Assembly (NCBI RefSeq): GCF_001007935.1
Contig: NZ_CP011451.1
Span: 2,232,001 to 2,296,000 of the forward strand
Direction: 5' to 3'
Length of the DNA stretch: 64,000 nucleotides
DNA from: Nitrosomonas communis
GTDB taxonomy: Bacteria > Pseudomonadota > Gammaproteobacteria > Burkholderiales > Nitrosomonadaceae
Shown here: positions 28,175-37,881 of the stretch, one piece after another
How the letters are laid out: each line of letters opens with the position of its first letter
Position numbering within the stretch: the stretch's first letter is position 1
Made by a program: the position numbers and the translations under genes
The notes under the pieces: generated by a model
Seen by the model: the letters and a program-made list of their open reading frames with translations, nothing else
Databases searched by the model: none
What the model was told of the DNA's origin: nothing

Positions 28175-28256
28175 ACCTGAGTTCGACATAAGAATCATCT
28201 CCCTACGATTGGAAGAGCTTGAGAAAACCTAATGTTAAGCGAGGGTTTCTTCTCTC
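28175..28256. mobile_element. IS982 left-end fragment
   Basis: ACCTGAGTTCGACATAAGAA followed by ATTGGAAGAGCTTGAG and GCGAGGGTTTCTTCTCTC matches 5895-5975 of the full IS982, including the end of its transposase frame, then stops abruptly where repeat R2 begins. Confidence 0.7.
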
Positions 28257-28257
28257 G

Positions 28258-28556
28258 ACACCCTGGGCAATTTTGCGTCTCTTCTGCCAGTTTCGCCGCC
28301 CGTGCTCGCCGCCATTGAGTTTCGGGGCGATGCTCAGAAAAGTTCGGAGGGAGCCGCCGTAAGCCGTTGTTTTGCATGAGGGAGAGAGTGCAAGCGCGCC
28401 ATAATGAATGGTTCAGGTTCAGCCCTGGTTCGGTTTGTTCGCACCGGTTCGGTGCCAGGTAAAAGAACTGCTTTGGATTCTTCGTCTATCTGTAGATATA
28501 AACGACTGAGCTCCGGACTGTTAATCCGACGTTCACTGGCATGAGCCCTGATCGGG
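28258..28556. repeat. R2 dispersed repeat, copy 1, ending in tRNA-Asn-like arm
   Basis: About 290 bp shared with 55160-55456. Contains GCACCGGTTCGGTGC (hairpin, stem GCACCG/CGGTGC) and ends with CGGACTGTTAATCCG, the anticodon arm of tRNA-Asn(GTT), followed by ACGTTCACTGG. No protein frame is conserved between copies. Confidence 0.65.
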
Positions 28557-28857
28557 GAGTCAAGCATGCATAGCCTACTATTATATAACTGTATATGTGG
28601 CATACTTGATAAGTATATAAGAAGGCATGCCGGGCTATTAGTTTTGATTTGGATATTGGAGGGCAACTATCTTTTATACTCTCAGGCTTCTCAAATTCTA
28701 CGTTACCTATTTATTAATGCTGAAAGAATGCTGAAAACGGGAGGCTATCTGAGCAATGTGCGATAACGAACAGAACTCGCTTGCTTTTATGCGTAGAGTC
28801 TGAAACTGATGAGAAAGATAGCTTACATATCAAAAACAAACCTGTTTAGGAGGAAAT
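28557..28857. other. Intergenic, no gene recognised
   Basis: AT-rich. A 66-codon frame at 28566 has no ribosome-binding site and no family resemblance. It ends with TAGGAGGAA ahead of the next gene. Confidence 0.4.
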
Positions 28858-29043
28858 ATGGATATTGAAGTTGGTGGTTTTCTTGGTTTTGTCATACTCG
28901 TCCTGGATATTTGGGCTATTATAAAAATCACTCAAAGCGCCGCTTCAACCGGAAATAAAGTATTTTGGGTGGTTTTGATCCTGATGCTGCCCGTGGTCGG
29001 TTTGATCATTTGGTGGTTTGCAGGACCCAAGGCGATTAACTGA
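28858..29043 (+). CDS. Small membrane protein, PLDc_N (phospholipase D N-terminal-like) domain
   Basis: A 61-residue protein with two transmembrane helices (FLGFVILVLDIWAIIKI and VFWVVLILMLPVVGLIIWW) and the family end FAGPK. Strong TAGGAGGAAAT ribosome-binding site. The fold is that found at the N-terminus of cardiolipin synthases, but stand-alone copies like this are common and of unknown role. Confidence 0.8.
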   Translation: MDIEVGGFLGFVILVLDIWAIIKITQSAASTGNKVFWVVLILMLPVVGLIIWWFAGPKAIN

Positions 29044-29359
29044 TATCTGATTTGTCGACATGGAGATAGAAGCTGTCAGCCAGCGGACGTGCTTTTAGCC
29101 TTGATGACAATCAGAACTAAAATCTCTCCCCCTGGTATTTTTATTACCCTAATTCGAATGGGTCATACCGCACCGAACACACGATGCAGCGATCGATCAG
29201 GCTGTGTTCGCCGCTGTACGTCCGGACCGTTTCGAATACCATATTCATACTATAACGCTCACGGCAAATCTACGCTACTACTAGGGTCTGTTGACATTTC
29301 ACATAGGTAGCCACAGATATCCACACGCCATGGCTACCATACTTTCATAATTTCGCTTC
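29044..29359. other. Intergenic with solo IS-end-like sequence
   Basis: No gene recognised. ACTAGGGTCTGTTGACATTT at 29279 resembles the terminal sequence of several IS5-type elements. A similar ACTAGAGTCTGTTGACGTTT occurs at 10847, beside IS5 copy 1. Both sit at a TAG target-like site. Confidence 0.35.
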
Positions 29360-30352
29360 AATACGAATTAAGAGCTGAAATAGAAGCCAGTCCATCAATA
29401 ACGTTAAACTATTGAGGAAGACATCACCCAACCTCAATCAATCAAAGTAATCAATGAACTGGCAAAACCGATTAATAACCATTTATCTCTATGTTTGCAA
29501 GCATTATCAGCAAAATCTTTGGATTTATAGTCAGAGAATGAGTAATCACGCGGATTTAAGCTTCAGCGACGAAGAAGTCATTACCCTCTTCCTGTTCGGT
29601 GTAATGGACAAGCATAGAGAGATCAAAGGTATTTATGAGTATGCGGATCGCCACTTACGCGATTGGTTTCCACGACTTCCAAGTTATGTGGCTTATGTTC
29701 AGCGTCTGAATCGGGTAGCCGATGTGTTTGCCCCCTTATTAGCACTGATTCAGCAAGAACAGGAAACCAGGAATGCCGGGCAGGTTTGGTTGACTGATTC
29801 ATTTCCGGTCATCCTTGCGAGGCAAGGTCGTCGGTTTAACGCGTGTGTAGCGAAACAGTTGGCGGATTCGGGCTACTGCTCAACCAAGAAGTTGTACTAT
29901 CATGGTGTGCGGGTCCATATCATAGGGCGCCGCCAACCGGGCTCACTGCCGGTGCCTGAGTATATTGGTGTGGCTGGCGCCAGCGACCATGATGGCAAAA
30001 TATTTGATCAGATTCGACCACAATTGCACAACAATGAACTGTATGGGGATAAAGCTTATCAACGGCCTGACGCTGAATGCATCAGGCGAGCTCAGAATCT
30101 GACCGTCTTGACACCGGTTAAAAAACAAAAAGGGCAGCACCATCTGGAACCACAGGATCAATGGTTATCGACAGCAGTTTCTTGCGTGTGGCAACCGATT
30201 GAAGCCTTATTTGCCTGGATTGAAGAAAAAACAGGCATTGAATGTGCCAGCAAAGTGCGTTCTTATAACGGGCTTATGGTACATGTATTCGGAAAGCTGG
30301 CTGCGGCTCTGTTTTTCTGGGATTTTTTACGAGTCAGCTCTTAATTCACATT
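29360..30352 (+). mobile_element. DDE insertion sequence (family unassigned), copy 1
   Basis: Ends share the inverted repeat GAATTAAGAGCTGA (starting 29365) and TCAGCTCTTAATTC (ending 30347), with a few further matching bases outside. The same repeats bound copy 2 at 59898-60889, which is inverted relative to this one. No clear target duplication. Confidence 0.75.
29454..30344 (+). CDS. DDE transposase, copy 1
   Basis: A 296-residue transposase (MNWQNRLITIYLYVCKHYQQ). Helical N-terminus with LSFSDEEVITLFLFGVMDK; catalytic acids in VWLTDSFPVIL, ELYGDKAYQRPD and WQPIEALFAWIEEKTGIE. It belongs to the IS4/IS5/IS982 superfamily of DDE enzymes, but I cannot place it in one ISfinder family from motifs alone. 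It differs from copy 2 by only a few residues (for example R/K in QEQETRNAG). Intact. Confidence 0.8.
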   Translation: MNWQNRLITIYLYVCKHYQQNLWIYSQRMSNHADLSFSDEEVITLFLFGVMDKHREIKGIYEYADRHLRDWFPRLPSYVAYVQRLNRVADVFAPLLALIQQEQETRNAGQVWLTDSFPVILARQGRRFNACVAKQLADSGYCSTKKLYYHGVRVHIIGRRQPGSLPVPEYIGVAGASDHDGKIFDQIRPQLHNNELYGDKAYQRPDAECIRRAQNLTVLTPVKKQKGQHHLEPQDQWLSTAVSCVWQPIEALFAWIEEKTGIECASKVRSYNGLMVHVFGKLAAALFFWDFLRVSS

Positions 30353-30540
30353 TAAATTATCACAACATAGGAGAGTCAGGTAATGGGCTCGACTAAACAC
30401 AGCAAGCTTTTAGAAAAAAACGGAGCTTTTCAATAAAATTAGAGACGTGTTCAAAAATAGGTAGGCTGATGTGGAGCAGCTTTATATAATCAGACTAAAT
30501 ATACCAATTAGATACTAACAACCTACTCGGAGGGACTGAA

Positions 30541-32136
30541 ATGTCGACAGCAAATAAGCAGCGGGTCGAATACCGAATATATCCTAGTATCGGGATTGCA
30601 CGCATCGGTGACAGTAATGATGGGTTTATTGAAGGACCTGAAGCTCCAGGTATCGCTCCGGAAAGTCCCTACCGTGGATCAGACGGTGGGCTCCGGCCTC
30701 AAAGCACGCGATTCCGCATCTACAAAGTGGAAATCGATGTCAATGAAAACGAAATTGTGACGGCGGAGATTACGGCTAACAGTAAAACGAAGATTGAATG
30801 GAGCGTTGGTTTGGCAAATCGTAAGGCTGCCGGTTTCCGCATTATGGATACGCTAGCGCGAAGCAGTACACCAAGACTAAGAAATGATGGGTATGATCGC
30901 CAGAAATTGGTGATTTCAGCTTTGGGCACTATCTCCGAAATTAATCAGCCCCAGACACGCATGAGTGGTTCTATCGAGTTTGCCAAGCCAGGAATACCAA
31001 GTCATCATGTGGCGAATATTGAGCTTGCCTCAATAATGACCGATGCTCAAGGTCGCCTGATAGTAATCGGTGGCCCTGGAAAATCCGCTTCACCACTAAA
31101 TCTCTCTGCTGATCATTTTGCAGATAATGATGGATGGTATGACAGTGTCTCTGATGGGCCTATCGGTGCGACGCTAGAAATTGATGGCACAACTCACCCG
31201 GTTGTATCTGCGTGGGTAGTTATAACCGTGCCGCGTTTTGCACCAGAGGTCTACGGCGTAGTAACTTGGTATGATCAGGCCGTGAGCATGGCGAGAATGA
31301 ATAATGATGGCACATTTGACTCTCCGAGAACAACATCTTTTACTCGAGATATTTATCCAATATTAAAACGTGCTGATATGCTTAGATGGGTACATCGACC
31401 AGCCCATGGAAGCACTTTTCCGCGCGCATTGTCTGATGCTACGCGTTTAAGTGAGCTGAAAGACCAGCGCTCTCGTGCTGATTTAATGGCTCGACTGACC
31501 AAACTAAATAGCACTGCCAATAGTGCAGAAGAGCTCTCTCCGGTACGTACTATGCCATTACTATACAGCGGGGCGAACCCGGATCCCAACGGTCCCACCT
31601 GGGTTTTTCCATCACTCACACGCTATCAACATGCGCATTTTACGAATTGGGTACTTGGTAATTTCGATGCTGATTGGGAAGGCCAGGAACGTGCGCCAAC
31701 AGCGTTTAGCCAAATAGATATAGCACTACAACCACGTGCGTTGTGTGAGGCAGCACTGGAAACTTGCATTGGTAGCTCTTTCTTTCCAGGCATCGAAGCT
31801 ACCTATGATATGGCTAGAGCTGAAACGTATCATCCAAGGCCCAACCTGCGCCGCGAGTTTAGAGTGAACCCAGACCATCCAGCCGGATTTCTAACAGAAA
31901 AAATGGCGCTTCCATGGCAGGCGGACTTTGCCGATTGTACGGCTTATTGGTGGCCCTCACAGCGCCCCGTGTATGTGAACACTGGTGGGGATCAAGGTAC
32001 ACGCTGGGATCGTGGCATTAACGGAGTTGGATTAAATGGACACCTTAATATGGTAGCAAACTGGGCGAAGCTTGGTCTTATTGTTCGAGATCCCATTACA
32101 GGAAAATTGATCGAGACAGATAGGCTTCTGCCTTAA
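30541..32136 (+). CDS. lodA: LodA/GoxA-like CTQ-dependent amino-acid oxidase
   Basis: A 531-residue protein; ATG 30541 follows CGGAGGG. The N-terminus YRIYPSIGIARIGDS is the family hallmark (LodA-like, L-lysine 6-oxidase and glycine oxidase), with ITANSKTKIEWSVGLANRKA soon after. The C-terminal half contains ALETCIGSSFFPGIEATYD (Cys409) and DCTAYWWPSQRP (Trp470/471). In characterised members a Cys and a Trp at equivalent places (Cys516 and Trp581 in LodA) are cross-linked to the cysteine tryptophylquinone cofactor; spacing here (61-62) is close. The reaction is oxidative deamination of an amino acid releasing H2O2. The flavoprotein lodB follows after 13 bp and is needed for cofactor formation in known systems. 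Substrate unknown. Confidence 0.85.
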   Translation: MSTANKQRVEYRIYPSIGIARIGDSNDGFIEGPEAPGIAPESPYRGSDGGLRPQSTRFRIYKVEIDVNENEIVTAEITANSKTKIEWSVGLANRKAAGFRIMDTLARSSTPRLRNDGYDRQKLVISALGTISEINQPQTRMSGSIEFAKPGIPSHHVANIELASIMTDAQGRLIVIGGPGKSASPLNLSADHFADNDGWYDSVSDGPIGATLEIDGTTHPVVSAWVVITVPRFAPEVYGVVTWYDQAVSMARMNNDGTFDSPRTTSFTRDIYPILKRADMLRWVHRPAHGSTFPRALSDATRLSELKDQRSRADLMARLTKLNSTANSAEELSPVRTMPLLYSGANPDPNGPTWVFPSLTRYQHAHFTNWVLGNFDADWEGQERAPTAFSQIDIALQPRALCEAALETCIGSSFFPGIEATYDMARAETYHPRPNLRREFRVNPDHPAGFLTEKMALPWQADFADCTAYWWPSQRPVYVNTGGDQGTRWDRGINGVGLNGHLNMVANWAKLGLIVRDPITGKLIETDRLLP

Positions 32137-32149
32137 TACTTCAAACGCT

Positions 32150-33241
32150 GTGAAGGATTCTATATTAATTATTGGAGGTGGACCGGCCGGATTGGCGCTA
32201 GCAATTGTACTGTCACGAACTGGATTGGATGTATGGGTTACAGAATTAAGCAATTACACCCAGCTGCGGATTGGTGAACACCTGCCCCCAAGTGGTGTGC
32301 AAGCACTTAATATGCTCGTGCCGAATAATCTTTTGTTCAATGAAAATCACTTAAACAGTAGTGGTGTCGATGCATACTGGGGTCACTTGGCTCCAAATCG
32401 GATGGATTACCTATTTCATCCGATTGGAGTTGGAGTAAATTTATCTCGCCCAGCATTTGACCGAGATCTTGCATTAGGTTGCCGAGAGGCTGGTGCCAAT
32501 ATCGTATTATCCACAGTTCTACTATCTGCAGAATGGAAGCGAACATATTGGTTGGCAACCTTGAAATCACTAAGTGGGATAATTGATTTATACCCTAAGC
32601 TCATAGTTGACGCGACTGGACGTCGTGCTCGCTTTGCTCGAATCCAAGGCGCAAGCGTTAAAGCCGACGATCAGCAGTTTGCTGTGATAAATATGCGAAC
32701 GAATAGAAATGAATTCGTGGATGGAGGTCGGGTGCTTATCGAGGCTACTGAAAATGGTTGGTGGTATCGCGCGCCATTAGCATCGGACCGATCGGTTACC
32801 ATGTACATGACCGATGCTGATATGTTACCACGAGGAGGCAAAGCGACACTGCATGCGTGGTGGATTAACCAACTTCATAAAACTAATCATGTTGGTGCGA
32901 ACATGACTAACTGTGTTTCTGGAAGAGGGTTGGTGGTCAGGTGTGCGCGCTCGCAACGTCTCTCATACGCATCGGGAGATGGCTGGCTCGCAGTTGGGGA
33001 TGCAGCCATTGCTCTTGATCCTTTGGCATCAAGAGGGATTTCCAAGGGTTTGGAAGAAGCATGGCACTCAGCTGATATCGTGTTGCGCTATTTATCGGGC
33101 AGTGCGAATGTACTACACGAGTATGCTGATAAGGTTATTCAATCCTATAGTGAATATAAGAAATTACGCCATAGCTACTATCTTACTGAAACACGATGGC
33201 CTATGGCGAAATTCTGGCGTCGTCGACAGTACCAAACTTGA
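32150..33241 (+). CDS. lodB: LodB-like FAD-dependent oxidoreductase (CTQ maturation)
   Basis: A 363-residue flavoprotein starting at GTG 32150, 13 bp after lodA and in the same operon. Dinucleotide motif IIGGGPAGLALAIVLSRTG at the N-terminus; a middle block LIVDATGRRARFAR; and DGWLAVGDAAIALDPLASRG, the FAD-binding GD motif shared with tryptophan-halogenase-like monooxygenases. In LodA/GoxA systems the LodB partner acts after translation to make the tryptophylquinone, so the pair works as one unit. Intact. Confidence 0.85.
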   Translation: MKDSILIIGGGPAGLALAIVLSRTGLDVWVTELSNYTQLRIGEHLPPSGVQALNMLVPNNLLFNENHLNSSGVDAYWGHLAPNRMDYLFHPIGVGVNLSRPAFDRDLALGCREAGANIVLSTVLLSAEWKRTYWLATLKSLSGIIDLYPKLIVDATGRRARFARIQGASVKADDQQFAVINMRTNRNEFVDGGRVLIEATENGWWYRAPLASDRSVTMYMTDADMLPRGGKATLHAWWINQLHKTNHVGANMTNCVSGRGLVVRCARSQRLSYASGDGWLAVGDAAIALDPLASRGISKGLEEAWHSADIVLRYLSGSANVLHEYADKVIQSYSEYKKLRHSYYLTETRWPMAKFWRRRQYQT

Positions 33242-33329
33242 ATAGTGTATTAGAATTGGATTGAGTTTTTCTATTAATTTTGTCACAAAGCTTTTGTATG
33301 ATTACTCTTCTCTTTGTGGAAATAAATAT

Positions 33330-33380
33330 AAAGCTCCGAACTGTTAATCCGACGGTCACTGGTTTGAGGCAGGGTAGTAA
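33330..33380 (+). repeat. tRNA-Asn-like 3' fragment
   Basis: CGAACTGTTAATCCGACGG then TCACTGGTTTGAGGCAGG resembles the anticodon arm, variable loop and T-arm of tRNA-Asn(GTT). Acceptor stem and D-arm are missing, so it is not a functional tRNA. The same anticodon-arm phrase ends both R2 copies. Confidence 0.5.
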
Positions 33381-33588
33381 GAGTTGTCAATGGGTAACAC
33401 CTTGTTATATTATGACAATTATGAGTTGCGCTCAAGCGTGCGCTCAAGTGAGCGTCGGACTCCGGGTTGTGCTTCCACATAGTGTGATAGAACCAGCCAT
33501 CGGCTTTCAGTACCACTCATTCCATAGCGCGGAAGCGGACATGAATCCCTCTTAAAAAGGGACGATGATTAGCCCAGGATCATTTTTT

Positions 33589-34221
33589 CTAAGTGCTGCA
33601 GCCGATAGTGGTGAGGTAACTCTTGACTGGCGTCATGGTGACCGTCGCCTCCGTGTCCGCAACAAAGAACACGTGCTCGTAAGGCGCACCCGAAAACGTG
33701 ATCACGCTCTTCTCGCGAACGAGACTGTGGGAGCCATCGCATCCTGCTGTCCATACTGCCCGAAGCCTGCGGGTGCTGCCGTCAAGTTGCCTGAGCGTGA
33801 CATCTATGTAGTCGGGATACTGTTCGATCGCTATGGATTCTGTATTCCACTGTATGTCCACGCAAGCTCATGTAGTTACGCACCCATGATCTGTTCGTTG
33901 TCGTCCTGGCCTAGAGCGTTAGGATATATGGAAATAGGCTCATGCTTTGACCTATATCTCCGATGAGAATTCGGGCGGTCCACTTCCCGTTTACCCACAT
34001 ATTTGTACCGCCAACAATAGCACCTAATGCGTGTGCTGCTCGTTGAGACCCATCTTCGAATAGATTTCGAGCGTGCGTGCCTGTACTGCCATCGCCCGCG
34101 TCTGCTGTGCCGGTCCTGAATGACGATTGATGATCAGAGGACGCATCCCTCGACGTGCCAACTGGTTTGCGAGCATCGATCCGGTCGGGCCCGCTCCGAC
34201 AATCAGTACTTCCACATCCAT
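33589..34221 (-). pseudogene. FAD-dependent aromatic-ring monooxygenase (phenol hydroxylase/TfdB type), truncated
   Basis: ATG 34221 gives MDVEVLIVGAGPTGSMLANQ then LARRGMRPLIINR, the FAD-binding start of class A flavin monooxygenases. The frame is lost near 34045 (continuing as HALGAIVGGTNMWVNGK). A later segment, 33589-33861, reads LRAVWTAGCDGSHSLVREKS (DG motif) and AAPYEHVFFVADTE-like text. The C-terminal two thirds is missing. Two or more frameshifts. A good ribosome-binding site (AAAGGAGACG) survives upstream of the ATG. Confidence 0.7.
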
Positions 34222-34380
34222 TGACGTCTCCTTTGAGTAGCGTGCTGCATTACCCATCTCAGATAATAAATTTTGAACTGCTGTTGATTTAGTATCCCAT
34301 ACAGAGAGAGTATTAGCCTCATATGTCAATATATAGATGCTTATGTGTATTGGCTCAAACTTGATCTGATAGCTTCAATC

Positions 34381-34546
34381 ACGTGATCTCGGGATAATAA
34401 AGTCAGCAAAAGGAATATGAATTATGATAAGTGGACTCCGGAAAAGAGTTTCATCATTATTCATGAGAAGACATCCTCTCTTAGTATTAGAGTTTCTCAG
34501 GTGTTCTCTCAACCGTAGCGTAATGATTCTTATGTCGAACTCACGC
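34381..34546. mobile_element. IS982-derived MITE, copy 2 (about 166 bp, inverted and diverged)
   Basis: Aligns end to end with the reverse complement of 26690-26860: ACGTGATCTCGGGATAATAA at the left, AAGAGTTTCATCATTATTCA in the middle (copy 1 has AAGAGTTTCATCCTTCTTCA), and TTCTTATGTCGAACTCACGC at the right. Confidence 0.7.
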
Positions 34547-34927
34547 TACAATATGTTTATCCCCCTGGCTGCAGTAACATAACGCCGCGCCGTTAGAATA
34601 GCTATAAAAATTGTATACATTTGCATTATTGCTTCCTAGATTTTATTTCCTTAATCTTATGTGTTAACAATAACAGATCGGTTTAATTCATAGTTTCTAC
34701 TCTGCTTCAAGTGCCAATCTGCTTTATTAGCTGTTATTTTTTTATTCATGAGCAATGAGGGATGATTAGGATGGAGTCGGTTTATCCTTCAATGAGCAGC
34801 GTTTTTTAATGCAGCCAAGACGTGCTAACACAGCGGATGGGAGATTATTAATAACAGCGTGAACAGGGTTGTATGCTTTATGGGTGGCATTATCAGCAAA
34901 TATTATTCCTTACTACTATCAGTTAAA
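34547..34927. other. Intergenic upstream of the glycoside-hydrolase-like gene
   Basis: AT-rich with no recognised gene; presumably holds the promoter and the uncertain 5' end of the next gene. Confidence 0.4.
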
Positions 34928-37069
34928 ATGTATATTGAAAAAAGAAGATGGATGGATCTGAAAGGACTGACAGTTTCTTTTATTTTAGCTTTGCTAGGCA
35001 TATTTGCTTCTCTCAGCTTGACTAATACTGCCCAAGCGGAGGAACCTGCTGCGTTTAATAGCTGGGTCAAAACTGCTAGGATTGGTGGTGCCGAGCTATT
35101 TACAGAAATGACAGCGCAAGAGATGGGCCAGATCATCTCTAATATGGTGTCCCAGAAGGTCACCGTTATCGAGGCTGATTCTAATCTCTCTAGCTACCTG
35201 ACCGATGCCCAGTTCGAGCAGGAACTAGCGCTCATGCGCAGCTTCGCGGCCGAGGCCCATAAACGGGGCCTTAGGGTAGTTTGGTATTACCCGAGCCTGG
35301 AAGTGTTAACTCCCAATGGCAAAAATCTTGAGCACACTATGTTTAAAGATCACCCGGATTGGGTACAAATTGGCATAGACGGCCAACCTAATGTGTTTTA
35401 TGGCGGTAGTGGCCGCATTCACTGGGTCGAGAAGGACGCGGAAAGTGCTTGGATGTCGCCTCAGTCACCTTATAAGGATTATTTTCTTGACCGTGTCCGA
35501 AAGATAGCAGCCACAGGAATCGATGGTTTATGGTTAGACGTTCCCCTGTTTAACGATATTGGCGTAGACTGGGCCGGCTTTGATCCCTATGCAATTGCAA
35601 AGTTTAAAGCTGATACAGGTCTTGATGCACCAGTGGCCGAAAACTGGACGGATCCAACCTGGAGGCGTTGGATTGCTTGGCGCCGCCAAGAGATAGCTTT
35701 GTTTTTACGTGATGTGGCGAGCGCAGGCCGGGCTATCAATCCCGAATTCCCTCTAATTGTTGAAACTGTCACTCTAGATTACAACGCGACGACTGCTATT
35801 GCGTTAGATGGAGCCGACTTGAAGAATTTGGAAGGAATCACGCACGTCTGGGAAATCGATGCATTGAGCGATGGGAATGGTATGCGCTCTTCTTTAGAAG
35901 ACGATTGGATATCTCTCATCGCTATGAACAAATTCGGACGAGCGGCCTCAGGTAAAAAGCCATCCTGGGTGTTTACTTATGGTCAGCTTAGCGATGATGC
36001 TGAATTGGTGATGGCAGAAGCCTTGGCTACACGCAACAATCCATATGAAACAAAAATCCCGCAAATGACCACGTCTGTAGGCGCCGACTACCGTACCCGT
36101 ATGTTTGGTTGGGCTCAAGAAAACTCGCCCTATTTATTTGAAACGCAACCTGGTGCGCGAGTTGCAGTTCTTTACTCGTCCGCGAGTCGTGACTATGTTG
36201 ATCAAGCGGCGGGAGTCGGGCTATATACTGATACGACATCTAACGACCCGCTTTGGTGGACTACCAACCAGCTTGACAGCGCCTACGAACGGCAATATTT
36301 AGCTGAGTATCGCGGTATGGTGAAAATGCTGGTGCATCAACATATTCCTTTTGAAATCGTTGTCAATCCAGTTGATTCAGCAGAGCTAAAGCCCTATGAA
36401 ACAGTAATCTTGCCAGCAGTTCAGGCAATTTCTGATACCGAAGCCGCAATCCTGCAGCAGTATGTCGAAAACGGCGGCAATCTGATTGTAACGGGCGCCA
36501 ATCCCACCGCTCTGGATGAATATGGAACTGCTCGAGCTGACTATGCTTTAGCCGATCTGCTGGGATTTAGCAAGAGCGACTCGCTTCCTGCCGAGAAGCA
36601 AAACACATTTGGTACTGGTAGCGTACTTTTCTTTTCTGCCTCGTTGGGGAAAGACTATTTTGTCTCCAGCGATGCAACAGCACTCGAGAAATTATCTGGT
36701 GCCGTTCAGGCAACCAATACAATGCCCTTGACAACCGATGCGGACCGCCGCGTCCATTTCGAGTTATCTCAGCTTGGCAACCAGACGATTCTGCAATTCG
36801 TGAATTTTATCGGTGTCAATGGCTCTTTTACAGTAGAGCCAACTACTTTCTCCGTCAATCTTAAGATTCCGGATGGCAAGGAAGTAACTGGTGTAGCATT
36901 GACCTCGCCCGACTCGACTAATACACCCGGATTGAGACCGCTTGATTATACGGCATCAAACCAGCAAATTATTTTTAATGTAATGCTAAACCAATATGCA
37001 CTCGTCGTGGTCTCTTATGATGACACACAAGCGTCTTCCAACAATCATACGCCAATCGCTAGCAAATAA
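34928..37069 (+). CDS. Secreted glycoside-hydrolase-like protein (GHL6 plus beta-galactosidase-trimerisation-like domain)
   Basis: About 713 residues. The frame is open from a GTG at 34859, but the signal peptide (TVSFILALLGIFASLSLTNTAQA, cleavage before EEPAA) is best served by ATG 34928 or 34952. The first half is a TIM-barrel-like region: RSFAAEAHKRGLRVVWYYPS, the phrase IAATGIDGLWLDVPLFNDIG (a typical beta-strand with catalytic-type Asp) and WRRWIAWRRQEIALFLRDV. The second half (VAVLYSSASRDYVD ... VKMLVHQHIPFEIVVN ... VILPAVQAISDTEAAILQQY) resembles the flavodoxin-like trimerisation domain of GH42 enzymes. A beta-sandwich-like end follows. Likely an exported enzyme on a carbohydrate, substrate unknown. 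Intact and alone. Confidence 0.7.
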   Translation: MYIEKRRWMDLKGLTVSFILALLGIFASLSLTNTAQAEEPAAFNSWVKTARIGGAELFTEMTAQEMGQIISNMVSQKVTVIEADSNLSSYLTDAQFEQELALMRSFAAEAHKRGLRVVWYYPSLEVLTPNGKNLEHTMFKDHPDWVQIGIDGQPNVFYGGSGRIHWVEKDAESAWMSPQSPYKDYFLDRVRKIAATGIDGLWLDVPLFNDIGVDWAGFDPYAIAKFKADTGLDAPVAENWTDPTWRRWIAWRRQEIALFLRDVASAGRAINPEFPLIVETVTLDYNATTAIALDGADLKNLEGITHVWEIDALSDGNGMRSSLEDDWISLIAMNKFGRAASGKKPSWVFTYGQLSDDAELVMAEALATRNNPYETKIPQMTTSVGADYRTRMFGWAQENSPYLFETQPGARVAVLYSSASRDYVDQAAGVGLYTDTTSNDPLWWTTNQLDSAYERQYLAEYRGMVKMLVHQHIPFEIVVNPVDSAELKPYETVILPAVQAISDTEAAILQQYVENGGNLIVTGANPTALDEYGTARADYALADLLGFSKSDSLPAEKQNTFGTGSVLFFSASLGKDYFVSSDATALEKLSGAVQATNTMPLTTDADRRVHFELSQLGNQTILQFVNFIGVNGSFTVEPTTFSVNLKIPDGKEVTGVALTSPDSTNTPGLRPLDYTASNQQIIFNVMLNQYALVVVSYDDTQASSNNHTPIASK

Positions 37070-37306
37070 ATATAATCTTAATACTGGCATCCATGTATCG
37101 GTAAATTTTACGCACGCCATGCTGTTAGCTAATGATGACGACCTTAATGGTGCACGCTAGTTATTAAAACTGTGAATGCTATCAACTCAAGCAGTTTACT
37201 TGTAAATTAGGCTGATGGTATAGCATATCACCTATAAATAAATAAGGAATAAATAGTAGCTTGCCATGTTAGATTTCATTTTTTAAAGTAGTGTATTGCG
37301 TCATAT

Positions 37307-37815
37307 ATGTCTTATATGTTCCCCACGTACTTACACCTCTCAGTTGCGCGGGCGTCCGCTACTATGTCGCTTCATAGCGAAAGTGGCAACACAATATCTT
37401 CTGAGTCTTTTTCACTAGTGCTTCGTCCAGCCCCTGACACAAACATGGTGCTGTCATCAGGCGAGCAACTTGGAGATATCGAAATTCATCTGACACTTTC
37501 TACAAAGTGGCGTACTGCAAACGAGCTCGACCGAGATCTTACCGATGACGATGTTGGCTTCCTTGCACATACTCAAGGAGAGCGAAGCGAGCCCTTTGTT
37601 CACGGTGCAGCACTTCTGCGCGACACCACTGTTGTTGGAGCACTACTTTCCAGGGGGCAGAGGGAAGAGTGAAGCTTGTTCTGCCGTCAGTCCCCATTAA
37701 AGAAATAACTGATACTACACCTTTTGTTTGGGGCACAAACCGTCCAAATATGCTGCGCATCAGCCACCTTGAGCTATCTGCCTTTCCAATCAAAGAAACG
37801 CAATGTGAGGGCTAA
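37307..37815 (+). pseudogene. Hypothetical protein, frameshifted at a G run
   Basis: A frame from ATG 37307 (MSYMFPTYLHLSVARASATM) ends at 37672. The +1/-1 frame continues smoothly as EGRVKLVLPSVPIKEITDTT and NMLRISHLELSAFPIK to TAA 37813-37815. The switch lies at CCAGGGGGCAG (about 37651), so a one-base change in a G5 run probably split a ~170-residue protein. No family recognised; no signal peptide. Confidence 0.45.
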
Positions 37816-37881
37816 TTTCTCCTTTCACCGGATTTGCGCGAAAATCCACTCTAGCCAGTAAATTCCAACTTAAAACATCAC

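Noticed and set aside
28566..28766. 66-codon frame starting MHSLLLYNC
   Set aside because: No ribosome-binding site, no family resemblance, AT-rich intergenic context.
33330..33380. A functional tRNA-Asn gene
   Set aside because: Only the anticodon arm and part of the T-arm are present; no acceptor stem, D-arm or CCA end. The R2 copies show even less.
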